Of a DNA stretch of 5,030 nt, positions 1-5,030 are shown one piece after another (the first letter of the stretch is position 1; each line of letters begins with the position of its first letter). The stretch is from an uncultured Collinsella sp. (GTDB lineage: Bacteria; Actinomycetota; Coriobacteriia; Coriobacteriales; Coriobacteriaceae). The notes under the pieces are model-generated. The model worked only from the letters and a program-made list of their open reading frames with translations, was not told the DNA's origin and made no database searches. A program made the translations under genes and the position numbers. The stretch is from contig CAUAGV010000136.1 in NCBI GenBank assembly GCA_958428675.1, forward strand, positions 1 to 5,030, given 5' to 3'.

Positions 1-900
1 CTCGGCCACCAACTTACGCAAACGCAAGCGTCCGTTATCCTCCGTGCCCAGACACGTAAAACTCCGCTCGGCGGGGTCCAAGCCAAAGATCGGGTAGTCG
101 CGTACAAAGTAGGACTGGTCGACCATCGATAGCCTCACCCCGCAAGCCTCGAGTTCTGCAATATTGCCCTCGCCCATCAAAATCATGAGACATGCCATGC
201 AAAACAGTGCATTATTGTCGAGCGAAGCCAGATCGACAAGTGCCGCGCCATATACGTTGACAATCTCGTTTTCGAGCAGACCGGCTACGTCGCCTTGGCC
301 ATACAGACCCGTCTGCAATGCCGAAACGAGCTCGGGCACGCCCTGCGTAAGCTGATAAAAGTCGAGCGATGTGCTGATCGAAAACGCCGATGCCCACGCC
401 GAATACTCATAGGCATGCACCTTGAGCATCTGCGCATTGATCTTAACCGAATCGCCCAGCCCATGAATCAGCTGACGATTTGAAGGACGGCAGGAGATAA
501 AGACCCCTACCCCCATAGCGCGCAGGCCGCGAATCCTGTCGATGAGGTCTTCGGTATCGCGCTGATCGAGGTTTGGCACATTATCAATCGCGATAAGGGA
601 GTGCGGTTTGTCTTTGAGTTCTTCGGTGACCACCTCGAGCTGCATAAACACCTCGCGCCCAATGGCGCGATCGGCCTCGATAATCCGCACGGGGCCTCGC
701 GTCGGGTCGCATTTAACCTCATGGGTGTACTGCAGCAGCACCGAGGTCTTCCCAAACCCGTCGGGCGCATAGAGAACCACGATGCCGGCCTTTCGGCCCT
801 TGGCGAGAAGCTCATTCATCAAGCGTTCGCGTCGCACCATATAGCCTCCGCCCAGCGGCATCAGCTCGAGGTCGTCTATACTGTCCAAATCGTTTACCAT
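1..900 (-). CDS. N-terminal part of a STAND-type P-loop ATPase, probable MalT/LuxR- or SARP-like regulator (partial, runs off left edge)
   Basis: The frame from the ATG at 900-898 stays open for exactly 300 codons to the window edge, so the C-terminus is missing. I read the translation directly. A Walker A motif lies at residues 45-53 (APDGFGKTS), where the first glycine is replaced by alanine, as in MalT. A Walker B-like strand lies at about 101-107 (SLIAIDN, acidic D106). A sensor-1-like strand ending in arginine follows at 133-138 (VFISCR), then a helical segment with TQGVPELV at 185-192, which resembles the winged-helix part of MalT/AfsR-type STAND ATPases. Such proteins usually use ATP as a ligand-controlled switch and carry TPR repeats plus a LuxR HTH or BTAD domain further on; none of that is visible here. 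No signal peptide or membrane segment is seen, so it is probably cytoplasmic. The start is supported by GAGGAG at 906-911, 5 nt upstream. It has its own long upstream region and follows the nagB terminator, so it is probably a separate unit. The ATPase call is firm; the regulator call is inference. Confidence 0.8.
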   Translation of the reverse strand, partial: MVNDLDSIDDLELMPLGGGYMVRRERLMNELLAKGRKAGIVVLYAPDGFGKTSVLLQYTHEVKCDPTRGPVRIIEADRAIGREVFMQLEVVTEELKDKPHSLIAIDNVPNLDQRDTEDLIDRIRGLRAMGVGVFISCRPSNRQLIHGLGDSVKINAQMLKVHAYEYSAWASAFSISTSLDFYQLTQGVPELVSALQTGLYGQGDVAGLLENEIVNVYGAALVDLASLDNNALFCMACLMILMGEGNIAELEACGVRLSMVDQSYFVRDYPIFGLDPAERSFTCLGTEDNGRLRLRKLVAE

Positions 901-1288
901 GCCCGCTCCTCAACTCGACCGTATGGACACTGTAACCGCAAGACCATACAAGCCGCGCTATGAATAGAGCGACCTTGTGTTCTAGGTTGTCTTTTGGTAC
1001 GCAAGCGGCAAGTTTTTGTACAGCGAGGGCCGATTGTTATTAATCCCCCGACTAATCGGTCTTTAAGCAGGTAAATGAGCTTGTCAGCTTGTCCCGTCTG
1101 AGCGGCAGTGTAACGCAAATGAACAAGGTTCAGCTATGTCATTCAACTCGCCTAGCACCCGCTACCGTCTACGACCTTTTAGTGGCATTTTTGCATAGAA
1201 TCTGGTATGGAATGAATCAAACTGTTGGGCATCCGGCATTCGTCAAGCTTGCGGCAAGATTTTGGTCAAGTGGGCGGAAAGGGATAGC
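901..1288. other. Long lower-GC intergenic region, probable regulatory region of the ATPase gene
   Basis: No credible gene is seen on either strand in these 388 bases. By hand count 961-1260 is 142/300 G+C (47%), against 40/60 in a sampled glmM line, so the composition drop marks non-coding DNA. The only gene that can be driven from here is the leftward ATPase gene. I could not find a -35/-10 pair good enough to call. It holds a perfect tandem 8-bp repeat at 1078-1093, an imperfect hairpin at 1027-1062 (9-bp arms with two G-U pairs), and a short palindrome CTTGC-G-GCAAG at 1248-1258. The 8-mer GCGGCAAG in that palindrome recurs at 1005-1012. These could be operator sites; that is inference. 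Confidence 0.6.
1078..1093. repeat. Perfect tandem 8-bp direct repeat, possible operator
   Basis: AGCTTGTC occurs twice in direct succession with no mismatch and no gap. It lies about 180 bp upstream of the ATPase start, inside the long intergenic region. The core AGCTTG also occurs near 1246-1251. Directly repeated sites are known for MalT-type activators, so a binding site is conceivable. A chance or slippage origin is equally possible for such a short unit. Confidence 0.45.
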
Positions 1289-1316
1289 AAAAAGGCCCCC
1301 GCAAAGCGGAGGCCTT
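1289..1316 (-). terminator. Intrinsic terminator of nagB
   Basis: On the minus strand an 11-bp stem (arms 1306-1316 and 1292-1302, one G-U pair) closes a TTT loop. It is followed by a T run starting in the last stem bases (1293-1289). The arm begins about 30 nt after the nagB stop codon. The T run exists only on the minus strand, so this acts on leftward transcription. It separates nagB from the ATPase gene. Confidence 0.9.
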
Positions 1317-1348
1317 AGGCAAGGCTATGTCGAGGTGCAGGATTCGCG

Positions 1349-2077
1349 CTACTCGCAGAGCGAAAGGGCGGCCTCGTCGGCAACGACAACGCAGTTGGTG
1401 TGCAGCTGCAGGATCGAAGCCGGGCACGCGGGCGTAACCGGACCATAGCACATGTCATGCACGGCCTGAGCCTTGGCCTCGCCGTTGGCGACGACCAGGA
1501 TCATGCGGGCATACATGATGGTCTGGGTGCCCATGGTGTAGGCCTGACGGGGAACGTCGTCGATGCTGTCGAACAGGCGGCTGTTGGCCTGAATGGTGCT
1601 CTCGGTGAGGTCGACGCAGTGCGTGCCCTTGGAGAAGTGGTCATCGGGTTCGTTGAAGCCGATGTGGCCGTTGTTGCCAATGCCGAGCAGCTGCAGATCC
1701 GGGTAACCGGCGGCGGCGACGATCTTGTCGTACTCAGAGCAGGCAGCGGCGGCGTCGGGGTTGGAACCGTCGGGCACATGCGTGTTGTTCAGGTCGATGT
1801 TGATGTGATCGAAGAAGTTCTCACGCATAAAGTAGTGATAGCTCTGGGGATCGTCGTGCGAAAGGCCGCGATACTCGTCCAGGTTGTAGGTGCTGACCTC
1901 GGCAAAGTCGACGTCGCCCTTCTCGTACCAAGCAGCGAGCTGCTTGTAGGCACCGATCGGGGTGGAGCCGGTGGCAAGGCCCAGCACACAGTCGGGCTTG
2001 AGGATAACCTGCGCCGAGATGATATTGGCGGCCTTGCGGCTCATATCCTCGTAGTCTTTAGCTTTAATGATCTTCAT
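1349..2077 (-). CDS. nagB: Glucosamine-6-phosphate deaminase
   Basis: It converts glucosamine-6-phosphate to fructose-6-phosphate and ammonia, the step that brings amino sugars into glycolysis; it is a cytosolic enzyme. The 242-residue product has the family's hallmarks: the phosphate-binding loop ATGSTP at 35-40, NLDEY at 65-69 with the general base D67, the active-site loop GIGNNGHIGFNEP at 132-144 with H138 and E143, and K202 in the NGEAK segment. It matches the short (about 240 aa) Bacillus-type enzymes rather than the 266-aa E. coli protein, whose allosteric C-terminal residues are absent, so GlcNAc-6-P activation is unlikely (inference). The position of E. coli D141 is N136, as I recall for the short NagB proteins. 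The frame extends upstream to a TTG at 2155, but I chose the ATG at 2077 because GAAAGGA precedes it by 6 nt and family homology begins at MKIIKA. It lies 272 nt after the EIIA gene and ends before a clear terminator. Confidence 0.96.
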   Translation of the reverse strand: MKIIKAKDYEDMSRKAANIISAQVILKPDCVLGLATGSTPIGAYKQLAAWYEKGDVDFAEVSTYNLDEYRGLSHDDPQSYHYFMRENFFDHINIDLNNTHVPDGSNPDAAAACSEYDKIVAAAGYPDLQLLGIGNNGHIGFNEPDDHFSKGTHCVDLTESTIQANSRLFDSIDDVPRQAYTMGTQTIMYARMILVVANGEAKAQAVHDMCYGPVTPACPASILQLHTNCVVVADEAALSLCE

Positions 2078-2143
2078 TACGCGTCCTTTCTCGTACAAGA
2101 GAGGCAAGGCTCCCCTTACAAGCACTTGCCCGCGGCCCGCGTC

Positions 2144-2166
2144 GGCCGCAACCAACGTGTGCGGCC
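2144..2166 (-). repeat. Inverted repeat (7-bp arms) upstream of nagB
   Basis: GGCCGCA at 2144-2150 pairs with TGCGGCC at 2160-2166 around a 9-nt loop. The surrounding GC-rich sequence offers competing pairings, so the fold actually adopted is uncertain. No T run follows on either side. Confidence 0.4.
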
Positions 2167-2238
2167 ACCAGGGCGAGGTCGCGTAATGTATGTGTCTCGT
2201 GTCTAGCCGCGTCGAGGCCCCTGCCCGTCCACGGTGAC

Positions 2239-2258
2239 CCGAAGCCTTTTAGCTTCGG
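2239..2258 (-). repeat. Inverted repeat (7-bp arms, 6-nt loop) upstream of nagB
   Basis: CCGAAGC at 2239-2245 and GCTTCGG at 2252-2258 are perfect complements around a 6-nt loop. Neither strand has a T run after the stem, so it is not a normal intrinsic terminator. It lies directly leftward of the larger hairpin at 2276-2309 and may be part of one folded RNA. Confidence 0.5.
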
Positions 2259-2275
2259 ACAAATCCCATCTTGCC

Positions 2276-2309
2276 ACGGAGGGCGTCCTCTTTCAAGGGC
2301 GCCCTCCGT
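2276..2309 (-). repeat. Strong hairpin after the EIIA gene, without a T run
   Basis: ACGGAGGGCG at 2276-2285 and CGCCCTCCGT at 2300-2309 form a perfect 10-bp stem. The 14-nt interior can add about four more pairs after a C/A mismatch, leaving a GAAA tetraloop on the minus strand. It starts about 40 nt after the EIIA stop codon, where a terminator is expected. However, GGCAAGATGG follows instead of T residues, and the plus strand also lacks a T run. It may be a 3'-stabilising or inefficient terminator hairpin, or part of a nagB leader. Confidence 0.6.
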
Positions 2310-2349
2310 AAACGTGTTTGAATTGTAGGCTAATGGCCACGTGCACTTG

Positions 2350-2847
2350 CTAGCGCTCGCGAGCAACGATGAGCTGGTCCATCTCTTCGACATGCACGCC
2401 AACGGAGCCCTTGATGCTCGAGAACTCAACAGAGTTGCACACCAAGATGGGAACCGTCACATCATAGCCCTCGGCAGCAATTGCCTCGCGATCGAACTCA
2501 ATGAGCACATCGCCCTTATGGACGATGTCGCCCACTTGCGCATGCACGGTAAAGTGCTTGCCCTCAAGCTGAACAGTGTCCAAACCAACGTGGATGAGCA
2601 CGTCCAAGCCATCGACCGTGTTAAGCGCAACAGCGTGTCCCGTGGGAAAAATGGCCTCGACCTTGGCATCAGCCGGTGCAATCACACGCGTGCCGGTAGG
2701 CTGAATCGCCACGCCCTGGCCCAAAAGGCCGGTGGCAAATGTCTGATCATTGACCTCGGACAACGGAATGACGTCGCCCGAGATGGGAGCATCCAGCGTA
2801 AGGACTCGACCACGCATACCAAAAGACCTTAGGACTTTAGTGAACAT
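2350..2847 (-). CDS. crr: Stand-alone PTS EIIA component, glucose family (EIIA-Glc/Crr-like)
   Basis: It is a cytosolic phosphocarrier that takes phosphate from HPr and passes it to an EIIB domain of a glucose/GlcNAc-family permease. The 165 residues form one complete EIIA domain: APISGDVIPL at 20-29, GQGVAIQPTG at 43-52, APADAKVEAIFPTGHA at 57-72 with the second active-site histidine H71, and LIHVGLDTVQLEG at 84-96 with the phospho-accepting H86. Both histidines match E. coli Crr H75 and H90, and the length is close to Crr (169 aa). No EIIB or EIIC is fused or nearby, so it must serve permeases encoded elsewhere. The ATG at 2847 is preferred over a TTG at 2868 because of its ribosome site. 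It begins 71 nt after glmM with no terminator between, so co-transcription is possible. A weak promoter-like pair, TGGTCA (2913-2918) and TAAACT (2889-2894), lies in the gap. The symbol follows the E. coli name; regulatory roles of E. coli Crr should not be assumed. Confidence 0.93.
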   Translation of the reverse strand: MFTKVLRSFGMRGRVLTLDAPISGDVIPLSEVNDQTFATGLLGQGVAIQPTGTRVIAPADAKVEAIFPTGHAVALNTVDGLDVLIHVGLDTVQLEGKHFTVHAQVGDIVHKGDVLIEFDREAIAAEGYDVTVPILVCNSVEFSSIKGSVGVHVEEMDQLIVARER

Positions 2848-2848
2848 G

Positions 2849-2857
2849 CTCCCCCTC
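2849..2857 (-). promoter_or_regulatory. Ribosome binding site that sets the EIIA start
   Basis: The minus strand reads GAGGGGGAG directly before the ATG at 2847-2845; the GAGG core (2854-2857) is 6 nt from it. The upstream in-frame TTG at 2868 would place this site inside the coding region and add seven residues absent from the family. Confidence 0.75.
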
Positions 2858-2918
2858 GGACATACCAATCGACCAAAATAGCCTTAACAGTTTACCACTT
2901 GGCACCCGTTTTTGACCA

Positions 2919-4256
2919 TTAGGGAAGTTCGCGCTTGACAACCTCGACGATGTCGTCGACAACGCGCTGGGTCAGCTCGTGCGTCTCGGCCTCGGCCATA
3001 ACGCGGACCAGCGGCTCGGTACCGCTCGGACGCACCAGAATGCGACCGCGGCCGTCAAGTTCCTTCTCGGCAGCAGCGACGGCATCCCAGATGGGCTGGC
3101 AATCGTCCAGACCAGCCTTGTTGTCGGAATGCACGTTGACGAGCACCTGCGGGTACTTCTTCATGATGCCGGCAAGGTCGGTGAGGGTACGACCGGTGCG
3201 CTTGAGCACGGCCAGCAGCTGCAGAGCCGTCACCAGGCCGTCACCGGTGGTGTTGTGCTCCAGGAAGATGATGTGGCCGGACTGCTCGCCGCCGATGACG
3301 GCGCCGTCCGCAAGCATACGCTCCAGAACGTAGCGATCGCCCACGGCGGTCTGAACCATTTCGAAGCCCTGCTCCTTCATAGCGATGGAGAAGCCCAGGT
3401 TGCACATGACGGTCGAGACGATCTCGGAGTTGGCGAGCTTGCCGCGAGCGGCCAGGTCGGAACCGCAGATGGCCAGGATGTAGTCACCGTCGATCTCATT
3501 GCCCTCGCTGTCCACGAACAGCACGCGATCGGCGTCGCCGTCGTGGGCCAGGCCGATATCGGCATGGGTGCGCAGCACGAGCTCGCGCAGGGGCTCAAGG
3601 TGAGTGGAGCCGCACTCGACATTGATGTCGGTGCCGCAGTAATCGGTGTTGATAGCGTGCACCGTGGCGCCCAGGCGCTGCAGCGCGGCGGGCGTGGTCT
3701 GGCAAGAAGCACCGTGACCGCAGTCGACGGCAACGACCAGACCATCGAGCCTCAGGCCATCAAGCGTATCGATGGCATGATCGACATATGCCTTGCGAGC
3801 GTCCTTCATCTTAATGATGTGGCCCACACCGGCACCGGTCGGCAGCGTGTCGGCAGCCATGGCTTCCTCGGACATGACCCAGGCGCTGATCTCTTCCTCG
3901 ACCGCATCGGGAAGCTTCATGCCCTTGCGGCTAAAGAATTTGATGCCGTTGAACTCCGGCGGATTATGCGAAGCAGAGATGACGATGCCGCCGTCGAGCT
4001 CATTCTGGACGGTGAGCAGCGCCACGGCAGGCGTGGGGATGACGCCGCAGCAGTGCGGACGGCCGCCCTCGGCCATGATGCCGGCGGTCAGAGCGCTCTC
4101 GAGCATGGTGCCCGAAAGACGCGTGTCGCGGCCGACGCAGATATCCGGACCAAGGAACTTGGTCGCCGCGCGGCCCAGGCGAAACGCAAGGTCGCACGAG
4201 AGATCGGCATTGGCGACGCCACGGACGCCGTCGGTACCGAAGATGTTCTGGGGCAT
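2919..4256 (-). CDS. glmM: Phosphoglucosamine mutase
   Basis: It interconverts glucosamine-6-phosphate and glucosamine-1-phosphate, the step before GlmU in making UDP-GlcNAc for peptidoglycan; it acts in the cytosol with Mg2+. The 445 residues are the full family length and show all four alpha-D-phosphohexomutase domain signatures. These are the GlmM-type N-terminus IFGTDGVRGVAN at 5-16, the phosphoserine loop SASHNPPEFNGIKFF at 94-108 with catalytic S96, the metal loop DGDADR at 239-244 (D239, D241, D243), the sugar-binding loop GGEQSGHIIF at 322-331, and the phosphate-binding loop RPSGTEPLVRVM at 409-420. FGTDGVRG with GEQSGH marks it as GlmM rather than PGM/PMM. The start at 4256 has AAGGAG 7 nt upstream. 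It follows the rpsI terminator by about 50 nt, a gap in which I see no convincing promoter. Position after rplM-rpsI is common in Actinomycetota. It shares its substrate with nagB downstream. Confidence 0.98.
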   Translation of the reverse strand: MPQNIFGTDGVRGVANADLSCDLAFRLGRAATKFLGPDICVGRDTRLSGTMLESALTAGIMAEGGRPHCCGVIPTPAVALLTVQNELDGGIVISASHNPPEFNGIKFFSRKGMKLPDAVEEEISAWVMSEEAMAADTLPTGAGVGHIIKMKDARKAYVDHAIDTLDGLRLDGLVVAVDCGHGASCQTTPAALQRLGATVHAINTDYCGTDINVECGSTHLEPLRELVLRTHADIGLAHDGDADRVLFVDSEGNEIDGDYILAICGSDLAARGKLANSEIVSTVMCNLGFSIAMKEQGFEMVQTAVGDRYVLERMLADGAVIGGEQSGHIIFLEHNTTGDGLVTALQLLAVLKRTGRTLTDLAGIMKKYPQVLVNVHSDNKAGLDDCQPIWDAVAAAEKELDGRGRILVRPSGTEPLVRVMAEAETHELTQRVVDDIVEVVKRELP

Positions 4257-4305
4257 AGGATCGCTCCTTCCCTAGCAGGCGATATGCAACCGCCTACCCT
4301 AGTCG

Positions 4306-4349
4306 AAAAAGAAAAGCGGGACCCGCCGAGGAATCGGCAGGCCCCGCTT
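4306..4349 (-). terminator. Intrinsic terminator after rplM-rpsI
   Basis: On the minus strand a 16-bp stem (4334-4349 with 4314-4329, two G-U pairs) closes a TTCC loop and is followed by TTCTTTTT (4313-4306). It lies about 30 nt after the rpsI stop and ends about 50 nt before the glmM start. It should end most transcription of the ribosomal protein unit before glmM. Confidence 0.93.
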
Positions 4350-4379
4350 GTACATTGTATCTCGAAAGGAGATAAAACC

Positions 4380-4775
<396 letters not shown>

Positions 4776-4777
4776 CT

Positions 4778-5030
4778 TTAAGCCTCCAGCTCAATCTTCG
4801 TGGGGTTCTGGGCAGCATGCGGATGCTCGGCACCAGCGTAGACCTTAAGCTTGGTCATCTGGGCACGGCCGAGGGTGGTCTTGGGCAGCATACCGCGAAC
4901 GGCGCGCTCGATGACCTTCTCCGGGTGCTTCTCCATAGCCTGGCGGAAGCTCTCAGCCTTGAGGCCGCCGTTGTAGCCGCTGTGGCGATAATAGGTCTTC
5001 GTGTCGGCCTTGTTACCGGTAAGCTGGGCC
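4778..5030 (-). CDS. rplM: 50S ribosomal protein L13, C-terminal part (partial, cut at right edge)
   Basis: It is an early-assembling protein of the large ribosomal subunit. The frame enters from the right edge (first complete codon at 5029-5027) and gives 83 residues to the TAA at 4780-4778, somewhat over half of a typical protein of about 145 aa. Conserved L13 segments are QLTGNKADTKTYYRHSGY near the edge, then the signature AVRGMLPKTTLGRAQM and the LKVYAGAEHPHAAQNP stretch close to the end. The N-terminus, start codon and promoter lie outside the window. It is directly followed by rpsI, the near-universal arrangement. Confidence 0.98.
   Translation of the reverse strand, partial: AQLTGNKADTKTYYRHSGYNGGLKAESFRQAMEKHPEKVIERAVRGMLPKTTLGRAQMTKLKVYAGAEHPHAAQNPTKIELEA

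Larger units (their letters stand above)
2078..2349 (-). promoter_or_regulatory. GC-rich, hairpin-rich gap between the EIIA gene and nagB; possible structured nagB leader
   Basis: No credible gene is present. Read leftward, the gap contains in order: a 10-bp perfect inverted repeat (2276-2309), a 7-bp one (2239-2258), a 7-bp one (2144-2166) and a 6-bp one (2103-2130), then the nagB ribosome site. None is followed by a proper T run, so none is a standard intrinsic terminator. A TACAAT at 2322-2327 resembles a -10 box and would start an RNA carrying all the hairpins, but no matching -35 is visible. The stretch may be the 3' end of the EIIA mRNA, a leader controlling nagB, or both. It matches no riboswitch class that I can recognise. 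Confidence 0.45.

Noticed and set aside
1089..1448. A 119-codon plus-strand frame in the intergenic region, entering nagB
   Set aside because: It runs through the nagB terminator and into the 3' end of nagB on the opposite strand, and the product has no recognisable features.
2078..2155. Extended nagB start at the TTG at 2155
   Set aside because: The extra 26 residues are not part of the family, and the ATG at 2077 has its own well-placed ribosome site.
1400..2206. A 268-codon plus-strand frame opposite nagB
   Set aside because: It is a shadow of nagB: valine/glycine-rich, without recognisable motifs, and running into the intergenic gap.
2199..2210. Partial match to a DasR/NagR-type operator (GTCTAG core) upstream of nagB
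   Set aside because: By my alignment only 7 of 12 positions match TGGTCTAGACCA and the palindrome is not kept; a chance match is likely.
2249..2269. Six-residue mini-frame (MGFVRS) between two hairpins, considered as a leader peptide
   Set aside because: There is no ribosome binding site before its ATG and no run of regulatory codons.
2322..2327. TACAAT as a -10 box for a nagB leader
   Set aside because: No acceptable -35 lies 16-18 nt upstream, so it is kept only as a remark and not as a promoter call.
2341..2832. A 163-codon plus-strand frame opposite the EIIA gene
   Set aside because: It is antisense to a complete EIIA domain with both active-site histidines and has no motif of its own.

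Overview
The window reads as an ordinary chromosomal segment of a moderately high-GC Gram-positive bacterium. The rplM-rpsI-glmM order is typical of Actinomycetota. A stand-alone glucose-type PTS EIIA and a short Bacillus-type NagB next to it fit an anaerobic gut-type member of the Coriobacteriia (Collinsella or a relative) better than a soil actinomycete. That assignment is inference from gene content and protein flavour; no rRNA or taxonomic marker search was possible.

All convincing genes lie on the minus strand, so transcription runs from the right edge to the left. From right to left: the C-terminal part of ribosomal protein L13 (rplM, cut by the window edge); S9 (rpsI), 2 nt after it; a strong intrinsic terminator; phosphoglucosamine mutase (glmM); a 71-nt gap; a stand-alone glucose-family PTS EIIA protein; a GC-rich 272-nt gap with several hairpin-forming inverted repeats but no clear intrinsic terminator; glucosamine-6-phosphate deaminase (nagB) with a good terminator behind it; a 388-nt lower-GC intergenic stretch; and the first 300 codons of a P-loop ATPase resembling MalT/LuxR- or SARP-type regulators. 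This last gene runs off the left edge, so its C-terminal (possibly DNA-binding) part is not visible.

The middle block centres on glucosamine-6-phosphate. GlmM directs it to GlcN-1-P and UDP-GlcNAc for peptidoglycan, while NagB directs it to fructose-6-P and ammonia for catabolism. The EIIA between them can phosphorylate an EIIB of the glucose/GlcNAc family to import the sugars that feed this node. The ribosomal pair is a separate unit, closed by its own terminator.

I did not find a clearly novel system. The points most worth a second look are the truncated STAND-like ATPase with its long upstream region, the structured leader in front of nagB, and a perfect tandem 8-bp repeat upstream of the ATPase gene.
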